From the NCBI RefSeq assembly GCF_000454065.1, contig NZ_KE695655.1, positions 1 through 64,000 on the forward strand: DNA of 64,000 bases. Direction: 5' to 3'. A program made the position numbers and the translations under genes. This document shows, piece after piece, positions 16,055-25,713 of the stretch. The first letter of the stretch is position 1, and the number at the start of each line of letters is the position of its first letter. The notes beneath the pieces were generated by a model. That model was given only the letters and a program-made list of their open reading frames with translations, was not told the origin of the DNA and ran no database searches. The stretch is from Brevibacillus thermoruber 423. GTDB taxonomy: Bacteria; Bacillota; Bacilli; Brevibacillales; Brevibacillaceae.

Positions 16055-18499
16055 ATGAGCGCCAAAATAAAAGAAGCGACGGTTCCGATTTCCGGCATGA
16101 CCTGCGCGGCATGCGCCATTCGCATCGAGAAAGGGCTGAAAAAGCTGGAGGGCGTGGAGTCGGCCAGCGTCAACCTGGCGCTGGAAACGTCGACGGTCGT
16201 CTACGATCCCGAGAAAATCAGCCTGGGCGACATCCGCAGCAGGATCGAATCGCTCGGGTACGGCGTCGTGAGCGACAAGGAGGAGCTGAGCATTACCGGC
16301 ATGACCTGCGCCGCATGCGCGGCCCGGATCGAAAAGGGGCTGCGCAAATTGCCCGGGGTGCTGGAGGCAAACGTCAACCTGGCGTTGGAGACAGCCACCG
16401 TGGAATACGACGCGGGGCAGGTCGGCGTGAACGACCTGATCCGGCAGGTGGAAAAGCTGGGTTATCAAGCGGCTGCCAAGGGCGATCAGACGGACGCGGA
16501 AACGGTTGACCGCCGGGCGGAGGAAATCGACCGGCAAACCGGGAAGTTTCTCTTTTCCCTGATCCTCTCCCTGCCCCTCTTGTGGGCGATGGTCGGCCAT
16601 TTTTCCTTCACTTCGTTCATCTGGCTGCCGGAGATGTTCATGAATCCGTGGGTGCAGTTGGCCCTGGCGACGCCGGTGCAGTTCGTCGTCGGCCGGCAGT
16701 TTTACGTCGGCGCCTACAAGGCCCTGCGCAACGGAAGCGCCAACATGGATGTGCTGGTCGCCTTGGGCACATCGGCCGCCTACTTTTACAGTCTCTACCT
16801 GGCGGTCCGCTCCATCGGGTCGGGGGCGCACATGACGGAGCTCTATTTTGAGACGAGCGCCGTGCTGATTACGCTGATTCTGCTCGGCAAGCTGTTTGAG
16901 GCGAAGGCCAAGGGCCGTTCGTCCCAGGCGATCCGCAAGCTGATGGGACTGAAGGCGAAGACGGCCGTGGTGGTCCGCGACGGCGAGGAGCTGACGATCC
17001 CGGTGGAAGACGTGCGTCCCGGCGACATCGTCCACGTGAAGCCGGGGGAAAAGGTGCCCGTTGACGGCATCGTCCTGGAAGGGCAGTCGGCTGTGGACGA
17101 ATCGATGCTGACCGGCGAAAGCGTTCCCGTCGACAAGGCGGCGGGCGACGCGGTCATTGGCGCCACGCTGAACAAAAACGGTTTTCTTAAAGTGCGGGCG
17201 ACCAAAGTGGGCAAGGAGACGGCCTTGGCCCAGATCATCCGGGTCGTGGAAGAGGCGCAGGGCTCCAAAGCGCCCATTCAGCGGCTGGCGGACAGCATCT
17301 CCGGTATCTTCGTGCCGGTCGTCGTCGGCATCGCGCTCGTCACCTTTGCCGTCTGGTACCTGCTGGTGACGCCGGGGGACTTCGCCTCCGCGCTGGAAAA
17401 AGGCATCGCCGTGCTGGTGATCGCCTGCCCGTGCGCGTTGGGGCTGGCAACGCCCACCTCGATCATGGCCGGCTCCGGCAGGGCCGCCGAACTGGGGATT
17501 CTGTTCAAGGGCGGTGAACACCTGGAGACGGCCCATAAGCTGGACACGATCGTACTGGACAAGACGGGCACGGTGACCAAAGGGGAGCCGGAGCTGACCG
17601 ACGTGCTGGCGTACGGGATGGAGGAAGCGGAGCTGCTGGTGCTGGTGGGGGCGGCGGAGAAACACTCCGAGCATCCGCTGGCCCAGGCGATCGTCAAGGG
17701 CATTGCCGACAGGGGCGTCACATTGACCGGGGCCGACTCGTTTGAGGCGATCCCCGGGTTTGGCATCCGCGCCGCGGTGGACGGCAGGGAGGTGCTGGTG
17801 GGGACACGACGTCTGCTGGACCGGCATCAGATCCCGTTTGACCAGGCGGCGGAAGCGATGTCGCAGCTCGAGCGGGAGGGCAAAACGGCGATGCTGGTGG
17901 CCGTGGACGGCCGGCTGGCCGGGCTGGTGGCGGTGGCGGACACGATCAGGCCGACGTCCCGCGAGGCGGTGCAGCGCTTGAAGGCGATGGGACTGGAGGT
18001 CGTCATGATGACCGGCGACAACCGGCAGACGGCGGAGGCGATCGCCCGCCAGGCGGGGATCGATCGGGTGATCGCGGAAGTGCTGCCGGAAGGAAAGGCG
18101 GACGAAGTGAAAAAACTGCAGCAGCAGGGTCGCAGGGTAGCGATGGTGGGCGACGGGATCAACGACGCGCCCGCGCTGGCCACCGCCGACATCGGGATGG
18201 CGATCGGCACCGGCACGGACGTGGCCATGGAGGCGGCTGACATCACCCTGATGCGCGGCGATCTGACCGGCGTGGCCGACGCGATCGTGATGAGCCGCAA
18301 AACCATCCGCAACATCAAGCAGAACCTGTTCTGGGCCTTTGCCTACAACGCGCTGGGCATCCCTGTGGCGGCGCTGGGCTTCCTCGCGCCCTGGCTGGCC
18401 GGGGCGGCGATGGCCTTCAGTTCGGTGTCGGTCGTGCTGAACGCCCTGCGCCTGCAGCACGTCAAACTGGAAAAACGCTCAACGGAAAGAGGGCGATGA
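16055..18499 (+). CDS. copA: Copper-exporting P1B-type ATPase
   Basis: An 814-residue Cu(I) efflux ATPase. Two heavy-metal-associated domains carry GMTCAAC (Cys 17/20 and 85/88). Eight membrane helices follow, with the ion-site motif CPC in [12 protein letters not shown], the phosphorylation site DKTGTVTKG, the SEHPLAQAI histidine-proline loop and [19 protein letters not shown] 16055 has GGAGGAAT upstream. Two CsoR-type sites precede it. It heads an operon with a 53-residue membrane protein (start one base after the copA stop) and copZ. No csoR gene is in the window, so the repressor must be encoded elsewhere. Confidence 0.97.
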   Translation: MSAKIKEATVPISGMTCAACAIRIEKGLKKLEGVESASVNLALETSTVVYDPEKISLGDIRSRIESLGYGVVSDKEELSITGMTCAACAARIEKGLRKLPGVLEANVNLALETATVEYDAGQVGVNDLIRQVEKLGYQAAAKGDQTDAETVDRRAEEIDRQTGKFLFSLILSLPLLWAMVGHFSFTSFIWLPEMFMNPWVQLALATPVQFVVGRQFYVGAYKALRNGSANMDVLVALGTSAAYFYSLYLAVRSIGSGAHMTELYFETSAVLITLILLGKLFEAKAKGRSSQAIRKLMGLKAKTAVVVRDGEELTIPVEDVRPGDIVHVKPGEKVPVDGIVLEGQSAVDESMLTGESVPVDKAAGDAVIGATLNKNGFLKVRATKVGKETALAQIIRVVEEAQGSKAPIQRLADSISGIFVPVVVGIALVTFAVWYLLVTPGDFASALEKGIAVLVIACPCALGLATPTSIMAGSGRAAELGILFKGGEHLETAHKLDTIVLDKTGTVTKGEPELTDVLAYGMEEAELLVLVGAAEKHSEHPLAQAIVKGIADRGVTLTGADSFEAIPGFGIRAAVDGREVLVGTRRLLDRHQIPFDQAAEAMSQLEREGKTAMLVAVDGRLAGLVAVADTIRPTSREAVQRLKAMGLEVVMMTGDNRQTAEAIARQAGIDRVIAEVLPEGKADEVKKLQQQGRRVAMVGDGINDAPALATADIGMAIGTGTDVAMEAADITLMRGDLTGVADAIVMSRKTIRNIKQNLFWAFAYNALGIPVAALGFLAPWLAGAAMAFSSVSVVLNALRLQHVKLEKRSTERGR

Positions 18500-18500
18500 G

Positions 18501-18662
18501 ATGAGCCGCACAGCAACATGGGCGCTTTCCGGCGCCGTGTACCTCCTCCTGGTCATCGGCGGCTACCTGCTGTACGAAGCGGCTGCCGCTCCAGGAGAAT
18601 CCCCGCATCAACAGCCGGAGAGCCACTCCCTTTATCAGCCGGCAGCCCCTGCCGCGCATTAA
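18501..18662 (+). CDS. Small His-containing single-pass membrane protein of the copper operon
   Basis: A 53-residue frame starting one base after the copA stop (TGA-G-ATG region) with AAAGAGGGCGATGAG as RBS. Residues 8-28 form one hydrophobic helix (LSGAVYLLLVIGGYLLYEAAA); the remaining 25 residues are Pro/Gln/His-rich with three histidines and would lie outside the membrane or in the cytoplasm depending on topology. It is too short for most gene finders. Position between copA and copZ argues for a role in copper transfer or in stabilising CopA, but that is inference. I recognise no named family. Confidence 0.7.
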   Translation: MSRTATWALSGAVYLLLVIGGYLLYEAAAAPGESPHQQPESHSLYQPAAPAAH

Positions 18663-18830
18663 GCCGCAGGTGAGGCCGGCCAGCGGCGGCGGATCATGCC
18701 GCCTTACCAGCCGGCCGGTAAAACGCAGCAGCGGCCCGCCTGCCTGCGGCCCGACCGGCAATCGCCAGCCCGCCTGCGGCGGCAGGCGGACAGAAAGCAT
18801 ACAGGAAAACAGGAAAAAGGAGCGATCATC

Positions 18831-19031
18831 ATGCAAAACGTAACCCTGCGCGTGGAAGGAATGTCCTGCAATCACTGCGTCAACGCGATTGAAAAGGCGC
18901 TGAAGGAATTGGGCGCGTCCGGAAAAGTGGATCTGGCCGCCAAAACGGTGGAGGTCAGCTATGACGAGAACGCCCTGACGCTGGAGGCGATCAAGGAAGC
19001 GATCGAAGACCAGGGATACGATGTGGTGTGA
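18831..19031 (+). CDS. copZ: Copper chaperone
   Basis: A 66-residue Atx1-like chaperone that carries Cu(I) to CopA in the cytoplasm. A single HMA domain fills the protein: VEGMSCNHCVNAIEKAL (metal-binding Cys 13 and 16) and the C-terminal GYDV. ATG 18831 has AAAAAGGAGCGATC upstream. It is the last gene of the CsoR-controlled operon, 168 bases after the small membrane protein; that gap holds GC-rich repeats able to fold (CGCCTGC..GCAGGCG) and no terminator T run. Length is standard for CopZ. Confidence 0.95.
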   Translation: MQNVTLRVEGMSCNHCVNAIEKALKELGASGKVDLAAKTVEVSYDENALTLEAIKEAIEDQGYDVV

Positions 19032-19043
19032 CACCCACTCCTC

Positions 19044-19178
19044 ATGGCAGATAGCTGTCCTCCTGTACAGACGCTGTTGGACAAGCAGTTCCTGACCGGT
19101 GACGGCGGCCCCCTGCCGGAACGGTGGCTGTGCCCCTCGGCCAGCGAACTGATCCGGTATGGGAAAAGCGAGCTGTGA
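19044..19178 (+). CDS. Possible 44-residue ORF after copZ
   Basis: An open frame with host-like codon use directly following the copZ stop in the same frame. ATG 19044 has no visible RBS. The product is mixed hydrophilic (LLDKQFLTGDGG ... SASELIRYGKSEL) and has no recognisable domain. It could be a small gene, a gene remnant, or a readthrough extension of copZ. It ends about 35 bases before the arginase-family gene. Confidence 0.3.
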   Translation: MADSCPPVQTLLDKQFLTGDGGPLPERWLCPSASELIRYGKSEL

Positions 19179-19212
19179 TACAATGAAAGCAGCTTGAAAG
19201 GAGGGGGTCGCG

Positions 19213-20097
19213 GTGAACGTAACGGTAACAGGTATTCCCGTCTTCTCCGGCGCCTATGTCTCCGGTACGGAACTGGCGCCGGCCGCTTTGCGGGCGGCAG
19301 GATTGACGGCCGTCCTGCAGGAGCACGGTCTGTCGGCAAGCGACCGGGGGGATCTCGCCCTTCCCGCTTATCTGCCGCGCCACAACGTTCCGCCTGTTCG
19401 CAACTGGCCGGCGCCGCGCATGGTCTGGGACCTGCTGCGCGAAGAGGCGCGCGGCTGTTTTCGACGCGACGAATTTTCCCTGTTTCTCGGCGGCGACTGC
19501 AGCGTGATCGTCGGGACGGCCCAAGGGTTTCGCGACGTCTATGGAGACAAGGCGTACCTCCTGGTGCTGGACGGCCACTTTGACGCAATGACGCCCTCCG
19601 CCTCCCGCTGTCTCGGGGCAGCCGGCATGGGCCTGTGGTTTTTGCTGCAGGGAGGCGGCGTCTGGACGGAGGCGGCCGGGTGGACAGCGGACAGCATCGT
19701 TGTGCTGGGGTGCCAGCGGATGCCGGACGAGACCTACGGAGTAGAGATCGTCACGCTTGATCAGTTGTGTGAACGAGGACCGGGCATGCAGGCGGCCGAC
19801 GTCTTGCGGGCGATTCCTGCCGACGCCTATATCCTCGTCCACTTTGACGTCGACGTGATGCACAAGGAGGCAATGGCGGCCGCCTATTCGCCGAGTGAAA
19901 CCGGCCTGTCGCTGGCGCAGACGGAGGAACTGCTGACCGCTGTCCTGGCCGATCCACGCGTCGTCGGGGCGAACGTGACGGAATTTTCCGCATTGCGGGA
20001 CGTGACAGGCGAGCAGGCCAGCCGACTGGTTCGGCTGCTCGGCCGCGCACTGGCCGCTCGCACAACCCCCTCTGGATCTGATACAATACGGATATAA
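19213..20097 (+). CDS. Arginase/agmatinase-family hydrolase with Cys in a metal site
   Basis: A 294-residue ureohydrolase-fold protein. GTG 19213 follows AAAGGAGGGGG. Metal-binding motifs are recognisable: GGDCS (about residue 94), DGHFD (about 120; family DAHxD) and HFDVD (about 215; family SxDxD). In typical arginases the first motif is GGDHS, where His binds Mn; here it is Cys, as in a subgroup of uncharacterised family members. Substrate is therefore uncertain (arginine, agmatine, formiminoglutamate or another guanidino compound). It is not linked to arginine or histidine genes here; spo0M follows 30 bases later in the same direction. Confidence 0.85.
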   Translation: MNVTVTGIPVFSGAYVSGTELAPAALRAAGLTAVLQEHGLSASDRGDLALPAYLPRHNVPPVRNWPAPRMVWDLLREEARGCFRRDEFSLFLGGDCSVIVGTAQGFRDVYGDKAYLLVLDGHFDAMTPSASRCLGAAGMGLWFLLQGGGVWTEAAGWTADSIVVLGCQRMPDETYGVEIVTLDQLCERGPGMQAADVLRAIPADAYILVHFDVDVMHKEAMAAAYSPSETGLSLAQTEELLTAVLADPRVVGANVTEFSALRDVTGEQASRLVRLLGRALAARTTPSGSDTIRI

Positions 20098-20127
20098 ACG
20101 TTTGCTTATATGAAGGAGGAGAGGGTC

Positions 20128-21093
20128 TTGCTGAAAAAGTGGATGGCCAAACTGGGAGTGGGAGCGGCGACGGTCGATCTGCGGCTGGATCGCCCTGCGT
20201 ACCGGTTGGGAGAGACGATCACGGGCGCGATCCGCATCGAAGGGGGCAGCGTGGAACAGCGCATCTCCGAGCTGAGTGTCCTGCTGATGATGAAGGTGTA
20301 CGTGCAGGGGCAGGAGGTAACGCGTCCGGTGCAAACGTACCCGGTCAGCCGCAATTTCACCGTGCAGCCGAAACCGTTTGTGCAGGAGATTCCGTTTGCC
20401 TTTGAACTGCCGGCAGGGCTGGCCGTGTCGACGCCGTCCGTTCAGTACTACCTGCACACCAAGCTGGATGTGGAAAGGGCGCTCGACCCGACCGACCTGG
20501 ATGCGGTGCAGGTGCTTCCGCCGGAACCGGTGGAACGGGTGCTGGACGCACTGGCCCGCCTCGATCTGCGGCAAAAGCCCGACTCCGGCAAGCTCACGCC
20601 GTACGGTCAGGAGTTTTCGTTCTTCATGGGACGGCCGCTGGGCATTCCGCTCAAGGAACTGGAGGTCATCTTCTTCTCCATGCCGGGCGAGCTGCGTATG
20701 CTGACGGAACTGGATTTGGCCGTACCCGGCATGTTTGGCGGCGAGATGGAACGCAAGGCGGAGATCGTCGTGCCGCAGGACCTGCTGGCCGCCGGCCGGG
20801 AAGAGGAGCTTTCCCGTTTCCTGCTGGATACCCTTCGCACCTACGCGGAAAATCCGCAGGCGATCCCGTACGTGTCGATGGCGTCCTACGGCCAGCCGCT
20901 GCACGGTCATCAGGGCCACTACGGTCACCGCGGCCACGGCATGGGCGGCATGATCGGTGGCATGGCGGCCGGCTTCCTGGGCGGCATGCTGCTGGGCGAG
21001 GTCATGTCGGAAATCGGAGAGTCGGCCGAGGACCTGTTCGAAGAAGCGGGCGGCGGATTGGATTTCGATGTTGACGGCTTTGACGAACTGTAA
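20128..21093 (+). CDS. spo0M: Sporulation-control protein Spo0M
   Basis: A 321-residue Spo0M, an arrestin-like protein that influences the sporulation phosphorelay and cell division in B. subtilis. The N-terminal two thirds are beta-rich (VDLRLDRPAYRLGETITGAIRIEGG, here split as VDLRLDRPAYRLGET and ITGAIRIEGG). The C-terminal tail is His/Gly-rich (HGHQGHYGHRGHG) followed by a Gly/Met-rich segment and an acidic end. TTG 20128 is preferred because AAGGAGGAGAGG lies just upstream; ATG 20110 would contain that RBS. A strong terminator follows. It supports the view that the organism forms endospores. Confidence 0.92.
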   Translation: MLKKWMAKLGVGAATVDLRLDRPAYRLGETITGAIRIEGGSVEQRISELSVLLMMKVYVQGQEVTRPVQTYPVSRNFTVQPKPFVQEIPFAFELPAGLAVSTPSVQYYLHTKLDVERALDPTDLDAVQVLPPEPVERVLDALARLDLRQKPDSGKLTPYGQEFSFFMGRPLGIPLKELEVIFFSMPGELRMLTELDLAVPGMFGGEMERKAEIVVPQDLLAAGREEELSRFLLDTLRTYAENPQAIPYVSMASYGQPLHGHQGHYGHRGHGMGGMIGGMAAGFLGGMLLGEVMSEIGESAEDLFEEAGGGLDFDVDGFDEL

Positions 21094-21110
21094 TCACAGG
21101 CGCGGATACG

Positions 21111-21148
21111 GCCACCGTTCCCCTTCCCGGGGGAGGCGGTGGCTTTTT
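21111..21148 (+). terminator. Intrinsic terminator after spo0M
   Basis: GCCACCG ... CGGTGGC with an inner CCCC/GGGG pairing, then TTTTT. Confidence 0.9.
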
Positions 21149-21334
21149 CGTGTTGGCGTGCGTGGTGGCCATCCAGTACCACCCCCACCCGATTCCCCCG
21201 GCGGCGAGCGGAATCACGGACGGCGCGGACGACGCGCATAACGGTTCAGGCGAAAGCCCCGGTTTCTTGTGCGCGTGCCCGCCCGGAAGGAGTCCGGGCC
21301 CGCCTGGAGTAATATGTAACCGGGGGGAAGATGC

Positions 21335-22990
21335 ATGTACACACTGCTGCTGATTGACGACGAAGAAGACGTAAGGGAAGGCGTTGTCCGCGAGATTGAC
21401 TGGCAGGCGTACGGGTTCGCGGTCGTCGGGACGGCGGAAAACGGCCAGGAGGCGCTGGAGAAGATGGAACGAAGCGTACCGGACATCGTCGTCACCGACA
21501 TCAAGATGCCGTTTATGGACGGGCTGGAGCTGGCCGCCGTCGTCAAAGAGCGGTATCCCACCGTCAAAATCGTGATTCTGACGGGCTTCGACGAGTTTGA
21601 ATACGCGCGGAAAGCGGTCAAGCTGCAGATCGACGAATACGTGCTCAAGCCGTTTTCTGCGGGTGAACTGATCGACGCCCTCTTGAAAGTGCGGGCGCGG
21701 CTTGACGAAGAAGCCGCCGAGAAGAAAAACATCCGCCTGTTGAAGGAGCACTATCAAAAAAGTTTGCCCGTGCTGCGGGAAGTGTTCCTCACGTCGCTGA
21801 TTACCCGCAGGCTGCCCGAGGCCGACATCCGGGAAAAGGCGCACGCGTACCAGATCGATTTGGAGGGAAACGGCTTTGTGGTCGGCGCCGTCAGCATCGA
21901 CCGCCCCTGCGTCGGAGAAGATCCGGCGAATCGCTCTGCGCCGCCGCCCATCCGTCAGGCGTGGGGAGAGGATCGGGAACTGCTGCTGTTTGCCGTCCGC
22001 AACATCGTGCAGGAAGTGGTCGACAAGCACCGTCTGGGTATCGTCTTCACCAACAACGACCACGTGGTGCTGATTGCCGTCCACCAGGACCGGGAGCGGG
22101 AGGCGGTCCTCCGGAAAACGGCGGCCGTGCTGGAAGAAGCACGGCAATTCGTTGAAAAATTTTGCGAATTCACCGTGACGGCGGGGATCGGGACGGTCAC
22201 CGGCGATCTGGCGGACCTTTCCTTTTCCTACGAGGATGCGGTCGCCGCGCTCGACTACAGGGTGGTGCTCGGAAACAACCGGGTGATCTGCGTCGATGAC
22301 GTGGAAAAGCGCTGCGTGGAAAAGGTCCGCTTCGACGAGCGAAAAGAACATGCGCTGATCCGCTGTCTGAAGGTGGGAACGCCGCAGGAACTGAAGGACA
22401 TCGTGGACGAGCTGTTTGCCGAAATCGCCGATGCCCGCGTGTCCATCAAGGATTATCACATCTACCTGCTGGAGATCCTGACCGCCATCCTGAAGGCGGC
22501 CAAGGGGGCCAATCTGGATCCGGAACGCGTCTTTGGCGAAAACCTTCACTGGTTTACGGACATCCATAAGTCCCAAACGCTGCAGGAGACGAAGGACAGG
22601 CTCATGCACATCTGCTCGGGCATGATGAACAGCATCGCCAGCGACAGACAATCTTCCTACAAACGGCTCGTCGCCCAAGCCGTCGAATACGTCAAAAACC
22701 ACTACCACGAAAGCGACATCTCGATCCACAAAGTGTGCAGGCAGCTCCACATCAGCGCGGGGTATTTCAGCAGCATTTTCAAAAAGGAGATGAATACGAC
22801 GTTCGTCAACTTTCTGCTGCAGGTCAGGATGGAGGCGGCCCAGGAACTGCTGCTGACGACCGACCTGAAAACCTTTGAGATCGCGGAACGGGTCGGGTAT
22901 GCCGACCCCAACTACTTCAGCTTTTGCTTCCGCAAGAAGTGGGGCATGTCTCCCAAGGAGTACAAAAACATGGCCAGAGGGGTACGATGA
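21335..22990 (+). CDS. YesN-type AraC response regulator
   Basis: A 551-residue regulator of the YesN class. Receiver domain 1-120 with D8/D9, phospho-acceptor D55 (VVTDIKMPFMDG) and K105. A long central region (about 150-420) is typical of this class. The last 100 residues are two AraC helix-turn-helix motifs (HKVCRQLHISAGYFSSIFKKE and EIAERVGYADPNYFSFCFRK, each shown in part). ATG 21335 has GGGGGGAAG upstream. The kinase gene overlaps its stop by four bases (ATGA). Such systems normally control sugar ABC transporters; the mglBAC genes 9 kb downstream are the likely target. Confidence 0.93.
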   Translation: MYTLLLIDDEEDVREGVVREIDWQAYGFAVVGTAENGQEALEKMERSVPDIVVTDIKMPFMDGLELAAVVKERYPTVKIVILTGFDEFEYARKAVKLQIDEYVLKPFSAGELIDALLKVRARLDEEAAEKKNIRLLKEHYQKSLPVLREVFLTSLITRRLPEADIREKAHAYQIDLEGNGFVVGAVSIDRPCVGEDPANRSAPPPIRQAWGEDRELLLFAVRNIVQEVVDKHRLGIVFTNNDHVVLIAVHQDREREAVLRKTAAVLEEARQFVEKFCEFTVTAGIGTVTGDLADLSFSYEDAVAALDYRVVLGNNRVICVDDVEKRCVEKVRFDERKEHALIRCLKVGTPQELKDIVDELFAEIADARVSIKDYHIYLLEILTAILKAAKGANLDPERVFGENLHWFTDIHKSQTLQETKDRLMHICSGMMNSIASDRQSSYKRLVAQAVEYVKNHYHESDISIHKVCRQLHISAGYFSSIFKKEMNTTFVNFLLQVRMEAAQELLLTTDLKTFEIAERVGYADPNYFSFCFRKKWGMSPKEYKNMARGVR

Positions 22991-24744
22991 GAAATCCGGT
23001 TATCGCGCTGGTTCACACGTTGAAGATGAAGAGCATCCAGTTTATCATCACGGCCTCGTTTACGCTGGTGACCGTCGCGGTCATGCTCTTTGTCGGCGTC
23101 ATGCTGTACAGCAAGTTTTCCGAGACGGCGGAACAAAACGCCTTTCTGCACACCCAGCAAATCATCGACCAGGTCAGCTTCAACCTGAAAAGCTACCTCG
23201 ACGGCATGACGGACATCTTTGAACTGGCCGCAGAGAAAATCCGCCGAAGCGAGAACGTGCCGGACGACAAGCTGACGGAACAGTTGGGGACGATTCTGGA
23301 AACCCGGGAGGATCTCGTCTCGGTGGCTGTTTTTTCGCGGGAGGGCGAACTGATCGCCGGGTTTCCGCAGACGGCGATGCGAAAAAACACGAGACTGCGG
23401 GAACAGAGCTGGTTCCAGGCGGCGTTGAACAACCCCAACCACATCTCCTTTTCGCTTCCGCACATCCAGAACCTGTTTCAAGGCGAGTACAAGTGGGTGG
23501 TCTCCATGAGCAGAGGCATCTCGGTCGCCCAGAACGGCGAAAGAGAAGACGCGATCCTGCTCGTGGACGTCAATTTCAAGACCATCGACGACCTCTGCCA
23601 GCGGGTGGGCCTGGGCAAAAAGGGGTATGTGTACATCATCGACCTGGCCGGCAACATCGTCTATCATCCGCAGCAGCAGTTGATCTATGTCGGATTGAAA
23701 AACGAGAATCGGGCGATTGCCCTGAAAAACTCGTACGGAAGCTACGTGGACGAGTCCGGCGGGGAACGGCGGCTGGTCACGATCAAGACGTTGGAAGACA
23801 TCGGCTGGAAAATTGTCGGCGTCTCGTACATGGATGAGATCGCCACCACGAAAAAGGAGATCAGCGGGTTTATCTTCTGGCTGCTGTTTTTCGTCATCGC
23901 CGTGGTGCTGTTTGTCCTGACCTATATCTCCGCCGCAATCTCCCGGCCGATCCGCAATCTGGAACGCTCCATGGAGCAGGTGGAGAAGGGAGACTTTACG
24001 GTCAACCTGGCCGTTCAGGGAAGCCACGAAGTGGAGCAGCTCTCGCGCCGTTTCAATCACATGGTAATCCGCATCAGGCAGCTCATGGATCAAATCATCC
24101 GGGAGCAGGAAGCCAAGCGGAAAAGCGAGCTGGAAGTGCTGCAGGCGCAGATCAACCCGCATTTTTTGTACAACACGCTCAATTCGGTCGTGCGCATGGT
24201 GGGAAACGGCAAAAACGAAGACGTCATCACCACCATTACCGCTCTCTCCAAACTGTTCCGGATCAGCCTCAGCAAGGGAAAAAACATCATCACCGTACAG
24301 GAAGAACTGGAGCACGTGAGGAACTATCTGGTCATCCAGAAAATGCGGTACAAAAACAAATTCACCTACGAAATCACAGCCCAGGAAGAGGTGCTTCCCT
24401 GCAAGACGCTGAAGCTCCTGCTGCAGCCGATCGTGGAAAACGCGATTTACCACGGCATCGAGCCGATGGCGCAGCAGGGGAAGATCACCGTGACGGCGGA
24501 GATGGCGGACGGCAGCGTGCTGTTCCGGGTGCGCGACAACGGGCTGGGCATCCCGCCCCACGTGCTGGAGCAGATTGGTTCTGGCCAAATCAAAAGCAAG
24601 GACGGGTCGGGTGTCGGCATCAAAAATGTGCATGAGCGCATCCGGCTGTTTTTTGGAGAAGCGTACGGTCTTTCCATCGAAAGCGACGAAGAGACCGGCA
24701 CCACCGTGACCATACGAATACCGATGATGACGGAAGAGACGTGA
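22987..24744 (+). CDS. YesM-type sensor histidine kinase
   Basis: A 585-residue kinase. TM1 (about 15-40), a large dCache-like extracellular domain (about 45-290), TM2 (about 295-320), HAMP (about 320-375), then the His_kinase (LytS/YesM) domain with the phospho-acceptor His in AQINPHFLYNTLNSV (about 398), and HATPase_c (QPIVENAIYHGI, DNGLGI, GSGVGIKNVHERI). ATG 22987 overlaps the regulator stop. A sugar-binding lipoprotein gene follows 6 bases later, so the sensor may read ligand through that protein, as in other three-component YesMN systems. Confidence 0.93.
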   Translation: MRNPVIALVHTLKMKSIQFIITASFTLVTVAVMLFVGVMLYSKFSETAEQNAFLHTQQIIDQVSFNLKSYLDGMTDIFELAAEKIRRSENVPDDKLTEQLGTILETREDLVSVAVFSREGELIAGFPQTAMRKNTRLREQSWFQAALNNPNHISFSLPHIQNLFQGEYKWVVSMSRGISVAQNGEREDAILLVDVNFKTIDDLCQRVGLGKKGYVYIIDLAGNIVYHPQQQLIYVGLKNENRAIALKNSYGSYVDESGGERRLVTIKTLEDIGWKIVGVSYMDEIATTKKEISGFIFWLLFFVIAVVLFVLTYISAAISRPIRNLERSMEQVEKGDFTVNLAVQGSHEVEQLSRRFNHMVIRIRQLMDQIIREQEAKRKSELEVLQAQINPHFLYNTLNSVVRMVGNGKNEDVITTITALSKLFRISLSKGKNIITVQEELEHVRNYLVIQKMRYKNKFTYEITAQEEVLPCKTLKLLLQPIVENAIYHGIEPMAQQGKITVTAEMADGSVLFRVRDNGLGIPPHVLEQIGSGQIKSKDGSGVGIKNVHERIRLFFGEAYGLSIESDEETGTTVTIRIPMMTEET

Positions 24745-24750
24745 AGAGGA

Positions 24751-25713
24751 ATGCACCAGTCAAGCAAACAGGCATGGCGAACACTCGTGTATCTGCTGCT
24801 GGCGGCGGCTGCCGTCCTGGGTGCCTGCGCCGATCCTGCCGCCGACCAAGTCAAACAGAAGAACGTGGCGCTCATCGTCAGAATGAAGCACGGGGATTAC
24901 TGGCGGACGGTAAAATGGGGGGCGGAGATGGCCGCCAGAGAGTTTGGCGTCAACGTCAATTTCTACGCCCCCGACTACGAAGAAGACGTGAAGGGGCAGT
25001 TGGCGCAGGTCCGGCAGGCGTTTGCGGACGGAACAGCTGCCGTGGTCATCGCACCCGACAGCCAACAGGTCCTGGACGAAGCCACGGCGCGGGCAAAGGA
25101 ACAGCGCATCCCCGTGTTGATCATCGATTCCGAACTGACGGGGCCGGGAGTGGTCAGCTGGATTGGCACCGATCATGTTGACTCGGGCAAACGCGCGGGA
25201 GAGAAGCTGATTGAACTGGTCGGGGCGCATGGCAGGATTGCCGTCCTGGGCGGAGGTAACACCGACCAGCGGGAAAAGGGACTGCTGGAGGCGATCTCCC
25301 ACTATCCGGGGGTAACGATCGTGGCAAGGGAGGACGCTTCTGATCAAAACCAGGCCAGCGAGCTGGCAGCAGGGATCATCGACTCCCATTCGCTCGACGG
25401 CATCGTGGCGCTTAACGCCGTCGCCGCGCTCGGCGCCGCCCAGGCGATTGAAAGTAAAGGGCTGGCGGAAAAGGTGAAAGTGGTAGCGATCGACAGCCCG
25501 CCTGACGTGCTGGCGTACATACAGGAAGGTGTGATCCAGGCCACGATCATGCAGAAGCCGTTCAGCATGGGCTACCTGGGCGTCAAGCACGCGGTGGAGG
25601 CGATGAATGGCTTGCACGTCCCGGCCCGTGTCGATACGGGAACGAAAATCATCGACATGGACAACATGTTCTGGTCGGAAAACCAAAAGCTGCTGTTTCC
25701 GTTTGTCAAGTGA
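24751..25713 (+). CDS. Periplasmic-binding-protein-like sugar lipoprotein (sensor accessory)
   Basis: A 320-residue lipoprotein of the RbsB/Peripla_BP_4 class. Signal peptide with lipobox LGAC (Cys about 26). The mature part shows the usual two-lobed pattern: VALIVRMKHGDYWRTVKWGAE, IAPDSQQVLDEA, VSWIGTDHVDSGKRAGEKL (first parts shown). ATG 24751 has GAAGAGG upstream. It is 6 bases from the kinase gene, with no permease or ATPase beside it, which suggests that it feeds the sensor rather than a transporter. Likely ligand a hexose or pentose; galactose or glucose if the system controls mgl. Confidence 0.88.
   Translation: MHQSSKQAWRTLVYLLLAAAAVLGACADPAADQVKQKNVALIVRMKHGDYWRTVKWGAEMAAREFGVNVNFYAPDYEEDVKGQLAQVRQAFADGTAAVVIAPDSQQVLDEATARAKEQRIPVLIIDSELTGPGVVSWIGTDHVDSGKRAGEKLIELVGAHGRIAVLGGGNTDQREKGLLEAISHYPGVTIVAREDASDQNQASELAAGIIDSHSLDGIVALNAVAALGAAQAIESKGLAEKVKVVAIDSPPDVLAYIQEGVIQATIMQKPFSMGYLGVKHAVEAMNGLHVPARVDTGTKIIDMDNMFWSENQKLLFPFVK

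Noticed and set aside
13643-18460. A 1605-codon open frame on the minus strand, antisense to psuK, psuG and copA
   Set aside because: The product is Arg/His/Gln-rich with no domain, and the plus strand carries three well-conserved enzymes with RBS and operators. It is an artefact of high G+C and third-position bias.
19042-20937. A 631-codon minus-strand frame opposite the arginase-family gene and spo0M
   Set aside because: Low-complexity basic product, no RBS, fully antisense to recognised genes.
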